Source of the DNA: Hydrogenophilales bacterium
GTDB lineage: Bacteria; Pseudomonadota; Gammaproteobacteria; Burkholderiales; Thiobacillaceae
Direction of reading: 5' to 3'
NCBI GenBank assembly: GCA_016719465.1
Contig: JADJYY010000012.1
Location: 62,001 to 126,000, forward strand
DNA length: 64,000 bases
A program made the translations under genes and the position numbers. The first letter of the stretch is position 1; each line of letters opens with the position of its first letter. Shown here piece after piece: positions 15,503-23,596 of this stretch. A model generated the notes under the pieces. It was not told the DNA's origin and made no database searches. It saw nothing but the letters and a program-made list of their open reading frames with translations.

Positions 15503-16345
15503 ATGAACCTGTATTCCCGTCGTGTCCTGACCAACCGCGTCGGCATCGTGCTGTCGATGGTGGCGATGTCCTTCGGCCTGATCGCCCTGATGTGGATTCT
15601 CTGGACGCTGTTCTATAACGGCTTCGCCGCCCTGAGCTGGGACTTCTTTACCCAGGATACGCCCGCCCCCGGCAGCGAAGGTGGCGGGCTGCGCAATGCC
15701 ATCGTCGGCAGCCTGATGATCATCGGCGTGACCACGCTGGTGTCGACGCCGATCGGCATCCTGGCGGGCATCTATCTGGCGGAATTCGGCACCACGTCCC
15801 GGTTCGCCGCCGCCACCCGCTTCGTCACCGACATCATGCTGTCCGCGCCGTCCATCGTTGTCGGCCTGTTCGTGTATGCCCTGGCGGTGGCGACCCTGGG
15901 CGGTTTCTCCGGTTGGTCGGGGTCGCTGGCCCTGTCCCTGATCGCCATTCCCGTGGTCGTGCGAACCACGGAAAACATGCTGTTGCTGGTGCCCACGGCC
16001 CTGCGCGAAGCGGCCTTCGCCGTGGGCGCGCCGCGTTGGCAGGTGTCCCTGAAAGTCACGCTGCGGGCGGTCAAGGCCGGCGTGGTGACCGGCATCCTGC
16101 TCGCCATCGCCCGAGTCACCGGTGAAACCGCGCCGCTGCTGTTCACCGCGTTGAATAACCAGTTCTTCAGCACGGACATGTCGCAACCGATGGGCAACCT
16201 GCCGGTGGTGATCTTCCAGTTCGCCATGAGTCCCTATGACAACTGGGTCAGCCTGGCCTGGGGCGGCGCCCTGCTGATCGCCCTGTTCGTGCTTGGAATC
16301 AACATCCTGGCCCGCGTGATGTTCCGTAAAAAATCCTCAGACTGA
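15503..16345 (+). CDS. pstA: phosphate ABC transporter permease PstA
   Basis: This is the second permease subunit of the Pst importer, 280 residues and polytopic. The EAA loop LREAAFAVGAPRWQVSLKVT and ARVTGETAPLLFTAL are typical of PstA. The start ATG at 15503 is preceded by AGGAG at 15491-15495. An in-frame start 45 nt earlier would overlap pstC and adds a non-homologous stretch. It ends 14 nt before pstB. Confidence 0.95.
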   Translation: MNLYSRRVLTNRVGIVLSMVAMSFGLIALMWILWTLFYNGFAALSWDFFTQDTPAPGSEGGGLRNAIVGSLMIIGVTTLVSTPIGILAGIYLAEFGTTSRFAAATRFVTDIMLSAPSIVVGLFVYALAVATLGGFSGWSGSLALSLIAIPVVVRTTENMLLLVPTALREAAFAVGAPRWQVSLKVTLRAVKAGVVTGILLAIARVTGETAPLLFTALNNQFFSTDMSQPMGNLPVVIFQFAMSPYDNWVSLAWGGALLIALFVLGINILARVMFRKKSSD

Positions 16346-16359
16346 ACCCGGAGTTCTCT

Positions 16360-17142
16360 ATGTCCGCCCCTCAACGCCTTGCCGACGGCGAAGCCATCCT
16401 GGCCATCCGCGACCTGAATTTCTTTTACGGCGACTTCCGCGGCCTGATCGATGTTTCCCTGGACATTGCAACAAACAAGGTGACGGCGTTCATCGGACCT
16501 TCCGGGTGCGGAAAATCGACCCTGCTTCGCACCTTCAACCGCATGTACGATCTTTACCCGGGACAGCGCGCCGAGGGCCAGATCAACTTTCACGGCAAGA
16601 ACCTGCTGGACAAGAAACAGGACGTCAACCTGGTACGCGCCAAGATCGGCATGGTGTTCCAGAAACCCACGCCATTTCCGATGACGATCTACGAGAACAT
16701 CGCCTTCGGCGTTCGCCTCTATGAAAAGCTGCCCAAGTCGGAAATGGACGACCGGGTCGAATGGGCCCTGCGCAAGGCCGCGATCTGGGAGGAGACCAAG
16801 GACAAGTTGCAGCAGAGCGGCCTGTCCCTGTCCGGCGGCCAGCAGCAGCGCCTGTGCATCGCCCGGACCATCGCCGTGAAGCCGGAGATCGTGCTGCTGG
16901 ACGAACCCACTTCCGCCCTGGATCCCATCTCCACGGCCAAGATCGAGGAGCTCATCGACGAACTGAAGAGCGATTACACCATCGCCATCGTTACCCACAA
17001 CATGCAGCAGGCGGCGCGCATCTCCGATTTCACCGCCTTCATGTACCTGGGCGAACTGGTGGAATTCGGCAAGACCGACAACCTGTTCGTGAAACCCCAG
17101 AAACAGCAGACGGAAGACTACATCACCGGCCGTTTCGGCTGA
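16360..17142 (+). CDS. pstB: phosphate ABC transporter ATP-binding protein PstB
   Basis: This is the ATPase of the Pst importer. The 260-residue ABC domain has Walker A GPSGCGKST near residue 46, the signature LSGGQQQR near 160, Walker B VLLDEPTSALDP and the switch His in THNMQQA. GGAG lies before the ATG. The usual next gene, phoU, is absent; a pyruvate-kinase-like gene follows behind its own putative Pho boxes. Confidence 0.97.
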   Translation: MSAPQRLADGEAILAIRDLNFFYGDFRGLIDVSLDIATNKVTAFIGPSGCGKSTLLRTFNRMYDLYPGQRAEGQINFHGKNLLDKKQDVNLVRAKIGMVFQKPTPFPMTIYENIAFGVRLYEKLPKSEMDDRVEWALRKAAIWEETKDKLQQSGLSLSGGQQQRLCIARTIAVKPEIVLLDEPTSALDPISTAKIEELIDELKSDYTIAIVTHNMQQAARISDFTAFMYLGELVEFGKTDNLFVKPQKQQTEDYITGRFG

Positions 17143-17148
17143 TTCACG

Positions 17149-17174
17149 CCATCTCCCGGCAATCCGGGAGATGG
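17149..17174 (+). terminator. hairpin at the end of the pst operon
   Basis: A perfect 11-bp stem CCATCTCCCGG / CCGGGAGATGG with a CAAT loop starts 6 nt after the pstB stop. No T-run follows, so it may protect the 3' end or act as a weak terminator. Confidence 0.6.
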
Positions 17175-17195
17175 GCGGGCGTATCCCGCATCCTG

Positions 17196-17240
17196 TTGTC
17201 ATATTTCCTTCATCTTCGTGTCACCTTGCGCGTCTAAGCT
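17196..17240 (+). promoter_or_regulatory. triple PhoB-box promoter of the pyruvate-kinase-like gene
   Basis: Three 7-mers are spaced exactly 11 bp apart: TTGTCAT (17196-17202, 6/7 to CTGTCAT), CCTTCAT (17207-17213, 5/7) and GTGTCAC (17218-17224, 6/7 to CTGTCAC). A 10-nt spacer follows and then TAAGCT (17235-17240) as a weak -10. The geometry is the same as at 13296 before pstS. The predicted transcript starts near 17247, about 15 nt before the first usable start codon. Confidence 0.65.
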
Positions 17241-17261
17241 ATCCAGCATTCTGGACAGCCT

Positions 17262-19112
17262 TTGGCCCGCATCTTGACTTCCCTCCCCGAACTTCAAAAC
17301 CAGCTGGCGCGCTTGCGCGACCGTGTCGTCGCCGGCCGGCAAGCCCTGTTGCAGGGCTGGAAACCGGCGCTTGCCGATGCCGCCCATGCCCGCGACGCCG
17401 GCAACCTGGCGGCCTACATCGCATTCCGCCGCGAGGATCTGCGCGACCTGCAGGAACGCCTGTCGGACCTGGGCCTGTCTTCCCTCGGTCGCTGCGAGGG
17501 GCATGTGGAAGCCACCCTGGATTCCGTCGCCCTGGCGCTGGATGCCATGGTCCACGCCCGTCCCGGCGAGGACGATCTGCGACGGCTGGGGCTGGATAAG
17601 CGGGCGGGCGACAAGCGCCTGAAACAGAACACCCAGCGTCTGCTGGGCAAGGAACCGAGACGGCGGCGCGTTCGCATCATGGTCACCCTGCCCACGGTGG
17701 CGGGCCAGGATGTCCGCCTGGTGCGCGATCTGGTGGAACGGGGCATGGACATCGCCCGCATCAATTGCGCCCACGACGACCCGGATACCTGGAAGGCCAT
17801 GGTCGACAACGTGCGTTCCGCCGCCCAGGCGGCGGGCCGGGACTGTCTGATCCACATGGATCTGGCCGGGCCGAAGCTGCGCACCGGCGACATGGCCGCC
17901 ACACCCGGCCGCCTGCGCCTCAAGCCCAAGCGGGACGACCGGGGCGACACCCGGGCGCCGGCCTACTTCCTGTTCGACGCCAGCGGCGAACCCGGCGGGC
18001 CGGGCCTGCGGGGCGCCACCGGCCTGGCCGGTTACCCCCGGGTGAGCGTGACGCGGGACTGGCTGGCCCGCTTGCAGCCCGGCGAACTGGTGGAAGCCAC
18101 CGACGCGCGGGGCAAGAAGCGCATCCTCAATGTCCTGGAACGCATGGGCGAGACCCATACCCTGGCCTGCGCCGCCGACAACGTCTGGCTGGAGCAGGGT
18201 TGCGCCCTGAAACATCTGTCCGGCGAGGGCAAGCAGCGATCCGCCACGGTCGGTCCCCTGGAAGACAGCTTCGATGTCATCCTGGCCCATGTCGGCGACA
18301 GCCTGCTGCTGTCCCGGGATGGCGCCCCCGGCGAGGTGGGGGGCGAGAATGGCCATGCCGGCCGCATCCCCTGTGCCCAGCCGGAGGTGCTGGACAGCCT
18401 GCGCGTCGGCGAGCGGGTGTTCATCGATGATGGCCAGATCGGCGCCGAGGTGGAGCGGGTGGACGAGGCGGGCGCCTGGTTGCGGATCACCCGCGCCCGT
18501 CCCGAGGGCGACAAGATTCGCCCGGCCAAGGGCCTGAATTTTCCGGATAGCGACATCCGCCTGCCCGCCCTGGGTGAAAAGGATTTGATCGATCTGGATT
18601 TCATCGCCCGCGAAGCCGACATTGTGGGCTATTCTTTCGTGCAGTCGGCGGCGGACATGACGCGGTTGGCCGAGGAGCTGGAAGCGCGCGGCGCCGGGAC
18701 GCTGGGCCGCATCGCCAAGATCGAGACCCGTCGCGCCGTGGCCAACCTGCCGGAGATCATCGTCCACGGCGCCGGTCGGGCGCCGTTCGGCCTGATGATC
18801 GCCCGCGGCGACCTGGCGGTGGAGATCGGCTGGAGCCGGCTCGCCGAGGTCCAGGAAGAGATCCTCTGGCTGGCGGAGGCGGCCCACGTGCCGGTGGTCT
18901 GGGCCACCCAGGTGTTCGAGCAGTTGATCAAGGAAAATCTGCCTTCGCGCGCGGAGATGACCGATGCCGCCATGTCGGAGCGAGCCGAATGCGTGATGTT
19001 GAACAAGGGGCCGTTCGTGCTGGATGCGATTGCCATGCTGGATGACATCGCCCGGCGCATGCGCGACCATCAGCACAAGAAATCCGCCCGCTTGCGAGCT
19101 TTACATTGGTAA
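17262..19112 (+). CDS. pyruvate kinase-like protein with N-terminal helical extension
   Basis: This 616-residue protein has a predicted helical N-terminal region of about 130 residues, then a pyruvate-kinase-type barrel interrupted by a long B-domain-like insert. Active-site equivalents remain: ARINCAHD (R, N and H of the usual RLNFSHG), IAKIETRR (K and E), MIARGDLAVEIG (D), VVWATQVFEQ (T) and PSRAEMTDAA. The C-terminal regulatory domain of normal pyruvate kinase is absent. It may interconvert PEP/ADP and pyruvate/ATP or act on a related phosphoenol substrate; the function is inferred. The start is TTG at 17262, with an alternative TTG at 17274. It sits behind three PhoB-like repeats and is followed after 10 nt by a small gene. 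Confidence 0.8.
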   Translation: MARILTSLPELQNQLARLRDRVVAGRQALLQGWKPALADAAHARDAGNLAAYIAFRREDLRDLQERLSDLGLSSLGRCEGHVEATLDSVALALDAMVHARPGEDDLRRLGLDKRAGDKRLKQNTQRLLGKEPRRRRVRIMVTLPTVAGQDVRLVRDLVERGMDIARINCAHDDPDTWKAMVDNVRSAAQAAGRDCLIHMDLAGPKLRTGDMAATPGRLRLKPKRDDRGDTRAPAYFLFDASGEPGGPGLRGATGLAGYPRVSVTRDWLARLQPGELVEATDARGKKRILNVLERMGETHTLACAADNVWLEQGCALKHLSGEGKQRSATVGPLEDSFDVILAHVGDSLLLSRDGAPGEVGGENGHAGRIPCAQPEVLDSLRVGERVFIDDGQIGAEVERVDEAGAWLRITRARPEGDKIRPAKGLNFPDSDIRLPALGEKDLIDLDFIAREADIVGYSFVQSAADMTRLAEELEARGAGTLGRIAKIETRRAVANLPEIIVHGAGRAPFGLMIARGDLAVEIGWSRLAEVQEEILWLAEAAHVPVVWATQVFEQLIKENLPSRAEMTDAAMSERAECVMLNKGPFVLDAIAMLDDIARRMRDHQHKKSARLRALHW

Positions 19113-19122
19113 GGAAATCATC

Positions 19123-19368
19123 ATGGCCAACGCCGTAAAAAATATCGCCAAGTTCATCCAGAAAAATCCGGACGACAAGGCCGCCTCGGACCTCCGGGAT
19201 CTCTGCATGGCCCTGGAGTCGTCCGCCACGTTCGACCTGGGTTGCCTGTATCAGCTCGACAAAAAGCCGTTCGAGCTGGCGATGAAGCTCCTCGAGGAAT
19301 GGCGCTTCGATCGCCACGTGTTCGAGCGGCGATTGCAGAAATACCTGGACGAGCCGGCCGAGGAGTGA
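19123..19368 (+). CDS. small conserved-looking protein of unknown function
   Basis: The 81-residue soluble, mostly helical and charged protein starts MANAVKNIAKFIQKNPDDKA and ends with an acidic tail. I do not recognise a family. The start ATG at 19123 is preceded by AAGGA. It lies 10 nt after the pyruvate-kinase-like gene and before a good terminator, so it is most likely co-transcribed from the Pho-type promoter. Confidence 0.75.
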   Translation: MANAVKNIAKFIQKNPDDKAASDLRDLCMALESSATFDLGCLYQLDKKPFELAMKLLEEWRFDRHVFERRLQKYLDEPAEE

Positions 19369-19415
19369 GGTGGTGGCGCGGATCTTCCGCGTATATGCTA
19401 CGGCGTCCACGGCGG

Positions 19416-19441
19416 CCACGGCGCGGCCGTGGTTGATTTTT
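19416..19441 (+). terminator. rho-independent terminator
   Basis: The stem CCACGGC / GCCGTGG (7 bp) with a GCG loop is followed by TTGATTTTT. It ends the operon of the pyruvate-kinase-like gene and lies between two convergent operons. Confidence 0.8.
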
Positions 19442-19464
19442 CCCTCAGGCCGTTTCCCGCGCCT

Positions 19465-20592
19465 TCAGGTCGTTTCCCGCAACACCGTCGCGAAGCGTTC
19501 GACGATGCCGTCCCAGCCGTGCTCGCCCATGGATTCCACGGCGGCGTGGCCAAGACGCTGGCGCAGGGCGGCGTCGCCCGCCAAGGCCAGGGCGGCGCCG
19601 GTGAAGGCTTCGGCGTCATCGGGCCTGACCGTCATCCCGTTTTCCCCGTTCCGGATCAGGGCCTCCGCCGCGGCCCGCCGGTAGGCCAGCACCGGCAGGC
19701 CGCTGGCCAGGGCCTCGCCCAGCACGTTTCCCCAGGTTTCCGAAAGACTGCCGAACAGGAACAGGTCGGCGCTGGCGTAATGGGCGGCGAGTTCCTCGCC
19801 GACACGCGGCCCGGTGAAGACATGGTCCGGGTGGGTCGCTCGCAGCGCCGGCAGGCTGGGGCCGTCGCCCACCCAGATCATGCGGGCGCGCGGATGCCGG
19901 GCGGCGATGGCGGCGTAGGCCCGCTCCACGACGGCCAGGTTTTTTTCCGGGGCCAGGCGGCCGACATACAGACAGGCCAGGGCGTCGTCCGCCAGGCCCC
20001 AGCGCCGCCGGAATTCCGGATCGCGCCGCCCCGGGTGAAACAGGCGGGTATCGACCCCGCGCCCGACCACCCGAACATTGGGGATGCCGCGCGCCGCGAG
20101 GGTGTCGGCGAGTTCCCTGGTCGGCACCAGGGTGGCCTGGCAACGCCGGTGCAGGCCGTCCAGCCAGCCGGTGACCCAGGGCATGAGCCAGGCCAGGCCA
20201 TAGTGGTTGCTGTACTGGTCGAAATGGGTGTGATAGCCGGAGGTGACCGGCAGCCCCCGTGCTCGCGCGGCCCTTAGCGCGGCCCAGCCCAGGGGCCCCT
20301 CGGTGACCACGTGCACCCGCTCCGGGCGCTGTTCGTCCAGCAAGCGTCCCAGGCGCCGCCAGGCCGGAAGGCCGAGATGCAGGCCCGGATAATTCGGGAT
20401 CGGCAGGCCCGGCACGGTCCAGGTATCGGGTTCCAGGCCGATGTCCCGGTCGTTTTGCTGGCGTGGCCGCACCAGGCCGACCCAATGGCCGCGTTCGCGC
20501 AGCCCCCGCACCATGCGGGAGGTGGTCATGGCCACGCCGTTGATCTCCGGCGGATAGGTTTCGGTGACGAGCAGGAGGCGCAGGGGCTTCAA
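19465..20592 (-). CDS. GT4-family glycosyltransferase
   Basis: This GT-B fold glycosyltransferase is probably an inner-membrane-associated enzyme of a glycolipid pathway. Visible motifs are the N-terminal LLLVTETYPPEINGVAMTT, the sugar-nucleotide region CLYVGRLAPEKNLAVVERAY, and SETWGNVLGEALASGLPVLAY with the E-x7-E signature. The start is TTG at 20592, overlapping the TGA of the upstream gene as TTGA (375 residues). An in-frame start at 20649 would give 394. It is the last gene of a three-gene operon with a PlcP-like phosphoesterase; by analogy with plcP-agt pairs it could glycosylate diacylglycerol. The donor and acceptor are unknown. Confidence 0.88.
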   Translation of the reverse strand: MKPLRLLLVTETYPPEINGVAMTTSRMVRGLRERGHWVGLVRPRQQNDRDIGLEPDTWTVPGLPIPNYPGLHLGLPAWRRLGRLLDEQRPERVHVVTEGPLGWAALRAARARGLPVTSGYHTHFDQYSNHYGLAWLMPWVTGWLDGLHRRCQATLVPTRELADTLAARGIPNVRVVGRGVDTRLFHPGRRDPEFRRRWGLADDALACLYVGRLAPEKNLAVVERAYAAIAARHPRARMIWVGDGPSLPALRATHPDHVFTGPRVGEELAAHYASADLFLFGSLSETWGNVLGEALASGLPVLAYRRAAAEALIRNGENGMTVRPDDAEAFTGAALALAGDAALRQRLGHAAVESMGEHGWDGIVERFATVLRETT

Positions 20593-21731
20593 GGCATCAG
20601 GGCCCGGTAGATGTCGACCAGTCGCCGCGCCAGGGTTTTGTCCGACCATTCGCCGGCGTAGGTCCGGGCTTCCTCGCCGAGCCTGGCCCGGGCATCGGGG
20701 TCGTTCAACAGCTTGACCAGCGTGGCCGCGAAACCGGCGGGATCGTCCGCGGCGACGCGGCAGCCGCGCCTGGGTTCGAGGATGTCGGCGGTGCCCATGA
20801 CCGAGAGCGCCACCACCGGACAGCCCTGGGCCATGGCTTCCAGGAGCACCAGGCCCTGGGTTTCCGTGCGCGAGGCGAACACGAAGGCATCGGCCGCCGC
20901 GTAGGCGGCGGGGAGTTCGCGGTGGCGATCCATGTAACCGAGAAAGCGGACATGGTCGCTCAGGCCGAGCCGCGCGGCCTGTCGTTCCAGGTCCGGGCGC
21001 GCCGGCCCTTCCCCGGTGATCAGGAAGATCAGGTCGGGGCGACCCCGACGCGCCAGCGCCACGGCTTCCAGCAGGAAGCCGATGTTTTTTTCATGGGCCA
21101 CCCGCCCGACGAACAACACCACCGGCACATCCGCCGCGATGCCCTGATCGGCCCGAAAGCGCGGGCCGTCCCCCGGGGTGAAGACGGCGGCCGGAAGCCC
21201 GGTGGGCAACACGTGCGGGGGTCGAACCACGCCGTATTCGCGCAGGCGTTGGCGCATCGCCGTGGACGGCACGATCACCGCGTCCAGGGCGTTGCACTGG
21301 CCGCGCGAGAAGCGCCGCGCCAGGCCCCGCAGCATCGCCGCCGGCAGCCAGGGGATGTAGTGCTGGAGATATTCCTCGAACAGGGTGTGGTAGCTGGCCA
21401 GCACCGGTTTGCGCAGCGTCCGCGCGGCATGCAGGCCGGCATAGTGGGCGGCGAACGGGGTCTGGATGTGGATCACGTCGCAGTTCGCGGCGGCCTCCAG
21501 GGTGGCTCGCCTCAGCTTGCCATAATGGGCCAGCCGGTCCTCCGGATCATGGGGAACGCGCCATGCCGGCACGCGTATCACCCCCGGCCTGGGCGCGTCG
21601 CCACCGTAGTCCGGCGCCACCAGGTCGACGTCGATGCCCAGGTCGGCGAGGGCGCCACGGAAGGTTTCGATGGAGGTGGAAACGCCGTTGATGCGCGGGA
21701 AGTACACGTCGGAAACCATCAGGATGCGCAT
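20589..21731 (-). CDS. GT4-family glycosyltransferase (Agt/SqdX-like candidate)
   Basis: The 380-residue GT-B enzyme opens MRILMVSDVYFPRINGVSTS, like lipid-modifying GT4 enzymes. It shows VVLFVGRVAHEKNIGFLLEA and SRTETQGLVLLEAMAQGCPVV (E-x7-E). The start ATG at 21731 shares one base with the stop of the phosphoesterase gene (TGATG), so translation is coupled. In the plcP-agt module known from other proteobacteria, a GT of this family converts the diacylglycerol released by PlcP into a glycolipid during phosphate shortage. That role here is inference from context. A product with two successive sugars is possible because a second GT follows. Confidence 0.88.
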   Translation of the reverse strand: MRILMVSDVYFPRINGVSTSIETFRGALADLGIDVDLVAPDYGGDAPRPGVIRVPAWRVPHDPEDRLAHYGKLRRATLEAAANCDVIHIQTPFAAHYAGLHAARTLRKPVLASYHTLFEEYLQHYIPWLPAAMLRGLARRFSRGQCNALDAVIVPSTAMRQRLREYGVVRPPHVLPTGLPAAVFTPGDGPRFRADQGIAADVPVVLFVGRVAHEKNIGFLLEAVALARRGRPDLIFLITGEGPARPDLERQAARLGLSDHVRFLGYMDRHRELPAAYAAADAFVFASRTETQGLVLLEAMAQGCPVVALSVMGTADILEPRRGCRVAADDPAGFAATLVKLLNDPDARARLGEEARTYAGEWSDKTLARRLVDIYRALMP

Positions 21732-22516
21732 CAGTACGCCTCGATAGGCCCGGACACGGGCTCCTGGCGCGGCAGGCGGCAGAGCGCGCTCCACTGCACC
21801 ATCTCCAGCCTGCCGTCCTCATGCTCGACGATGGCGCTGCAGGAATCCACCCAGTCGCCGCAGTTGGCGTAGACCAGTCCGTCCACTTCCTTCAGGGAAG
21901 CCCAGTGGATGTGGCCGCAGATCACGCCATCCAGGCCGCGCTCGCGCACATGGCGGATGACCGAGTCCTCGAAATCGAAAATGAATTGCAGCGCCGTCTT
22001 GATCCGCCGCTTGGCGTAACCGGCCAGGGACCAGTAACCCGGAATGCCCAGCAGGCGGCGCGCCCGCGACAGCCAGCCGTTGAGGCGGACCAGGCCGTTG
22101 TAGGCCATGTCGCCGAGCACGGCGACCCAGCGGTGGTGGCGCGTCACCTGGTCGAAATCGTCGCCATGGGTGAGCAGAAAGCGGCGGCCGTCGGCGGTTT
22201 CATGCACATATTCGCGTTCCACGCGGATGTCGCCGAAGGCCGTGTCGCAGTGGTCGCGCAACGCCTCGTCGTGGTTGCCCGGCACGAACACCACCTTTTC
22301 GCCATGCCGCGCGCGCTTCAGCACCTTCTGGATCACGGTGTTCTGGGCCGGGCTCCAGTGCACGCCCCGGCTCATGCTCCAGAAGTCGATGATGTCGCCC
22401 ACCAGGTACAGGTGTTGGGCGGGATATTCACGCAGGAAGGCCAGGAGGCTTTCGGCCTGGCAGGCGCGGGTACCCAGGTGGACATCGGAAATGAAAACGG
22501 AGCGAACGGCTGGCAT
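21731..22516 (-). CDS. metallophosphoesterase, PlcP-like phospholipase C candidate (LpxH superfamily)
   Basis: The 261-residue calcineurin-like phosphoesterase has all metal motifs: FISDVHLG near residue 8, VGDIIDFW, PGNHDE, THGDDFD and GHIHWA. Generic annotation would be UDP-2,3-diacylglucosamine diphosphatase. However, the YWSLAGYAKRRIKTALQFI-type region, ANCGDWVDSC, the pairing with GT4 genes and an upstream Pho box fit PlcP, a phosphate-starvation phospholipase C that releases diacylglycerol. The start ATG is at 22516. No strong RBS is visible, and the predicted transcript start is at or near the ATG. The substrate is inferred. Confidence 0.85.
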   Translation of the reverse strand: MPAVRSVFISDVHLGTRACQAESLLAFLREYPAQHLYLVGDIIDFWSMSRGVHWSPAQNTVIQKVLKRARHGEKVVFVPGNHDEALRDHCDTAFGDIRVEREYVHETADGRRFLLTHGDDFDQVTRHHRWVAVLGDMAYNGLVRLNGWLSRARRLLGIPGYWSLAGYAKRRIKTALQFIFDFEDSVIRHVRERGLDGVICGHIHWASLKEVDGLVYANCGDWVDSCSAIVEHEDGRLEMVQWSALCRLPRQEPVSGPIEAY

Positions 22517-22538
22517 GAGCGCAATCTGCCAGCCATAG

Positions 22539-22556
22539 ATGACAGACCGGTGACAG
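22539..22556 (-). promoter_or_regulatory. PhoB box upstream of the plcP-like operon
   Basis: On the minus strand the sequence reads CTGTCAC-CGGT-CTGTCAT: two perfect consensus 7-mers with a 4-nt gap. Ten bases later lies CAGATT, a weak -10, which puts the transcript start close to the ATG at 22516. The gap to the start codon is 22 nt. This is the best Pho box in the window. Confidence 0.85.
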
Positions 22557-22884
22557 GGCGGGTGCGCCCCATGGCCCCATGGTGCCTGTCGCGGATGCGC
22601 CACGCGCCGCCCGGCTTCACGGTGACCTGCCCGGGAATGGATACAGCGTCAATTTCTGCCCTACCCCGGCTATCGCGCAGACCTGTCAGCCGGCGCGGCG
22701 CGATCGTGGGCTTTCGCATCCGCGTGCATTGAAAACGGTAGCAAGGGCATCGAAAACGGCGCTTGGTTTGTCATCAATAGTCAGCCGGTAATAACCCCTA
22801 CTACCAAGTAGGTAGTGCATGCATCAGATTGTCCGTCACCTTGGAACCAGCGCTTAATCGCCTCCAGAAAGGAAGGAGGATTCC
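22557..22884. other. divergent intergenic region between plcP-like and cytochrome c operons
   Basis: No gene is recognised in these 328 bases. The left end adjoins the Pho box. A palindrome ACTACC-N5-GGTAGT lies at 22800-22816, 69 nt before the cytochrome gene, and could be an operator. A near-direct repeat of GAAAACGG occurs at about 22733 and 22752. No complete FNR or NarL site is seen, and no convincing sigma-70 promoter stands out. Confidence 0.5.
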
Positions 22885-23550
22885 ATGAGCCGATCAATCA
22901 GATTCGCATTACGCGGTGTGGGGAGAATCGCCCTCCTGGTTCCGATGTGCTTGTTTGCTGTATCCGCAAGCGGTTCGGACCAGGCAATCATCAAAAAAGG
23001 CCGTCAGGTTTACGAGGAAAACTGTTCGGCCTGCCATCAGGCTGATGCGATAGGCAAAGCTGGATTCGCGCCTTCCCTGACGAACCCGGAATTCCTGAGC
23101 ATCAGTTCGGACGGTTTTCTGCGCGGCAATATTCTGGGTGGGCGAGAAGGGACGGGCATGCCTCCTTTCGCGCACCTGGGCGAAAAGGACGTCAATGCCA
23201 TCGTTGCCTACTTGCGTTCGTTCAGCACGTTGCCGGATCGCGTCGCGGAAGTTGATGCCCAGCCGGAAGCGCGAGGCGACCCCCGTCTCGGCAAGCAGTG
23301 GTACGAGTATGTCTGTTCCACCTGCCACGGCGGGGAGGGTGACGGCTACACGTCTGGCGGCGCCGGTACCGCAATCGGCAAACCGGGCTTTCTGGACAGG
23401 GTCTCGGATGGCTATATCCGCACGACCATCAAGGAAGGCCGCTCCAATACCCGAATGCTTGGTTTCAAGGGGCCGGCGGCGATGGCCAATCTCTCCGACG
23501 ACGAGATCGACGACATCATCGTTTACATGCGCAGCCTGAGCGCGAAGTAG
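22885..23550 (+). CDS. periplasmic diheme cytochrome c
   Basis: The 221-residue precursor has a Sec signal peptide (hydrophobic LLVPMCLFAVSASG) and two class I cytochrome c domains. The heme motifs are CSACH at residues 47-51 and CSTCH at 144-148, and Met ligand candidates lie in GTGMPPF and NTRMLGF. GGAGG is well placed before the ATG. It is the first gene of the NapA-like cluster and probably the electron carrier to the molybdoenzyme, taking the place of NapB. It is larger than NapB and built of two complete cytochrome domains, so it is not NapB itself. Confidence 0.9.
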   Translation: MSRSIRFALRGVGRIALLVPMCLFAVSASGSDQAIIKKGRQVYEENCSACHQADAIGKAGFAPSLTNPEFLSISSDGFLRGNILGGREGTGMPPFAHLGEKDVNAIVAYLRSFSTLPDRVAEVDAQPEARGDPRLGKQWYEYVCSTCHGGEGDGYTSGGAGTAIGKPGFLDRVSDGYIRTTIKEGRSNTRMLGFKGPAAMANLSDDEIDDIIVYMRSLSAK

Positions 23551-23596
23551 GAAGGAATACACCCATGGCAAAGCACACCAACGGAGGGCTGGACCA

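Noticed and set aside
21731..22516. Naming the phosphoesterase lpxH
   Set aside because: Superfamily motifs fit, but the Pho box and coupled glycosyltransferases argue for a PlcP-like role; no symbol given.
22763..22816. FNR or NarL/NarP site upstream of the cytochrome c operon
   Set aside because: Only half of an FNR motif and an imperfect heptamer palindrome are seen; kept as an unnamed palindrome.
22885..23550. Calling the diheme cytochrome NapB
   Set aside because: It has two full class I cytochrome c domains and about 220 residues, unlike NapB, which is smaller and differently folded.
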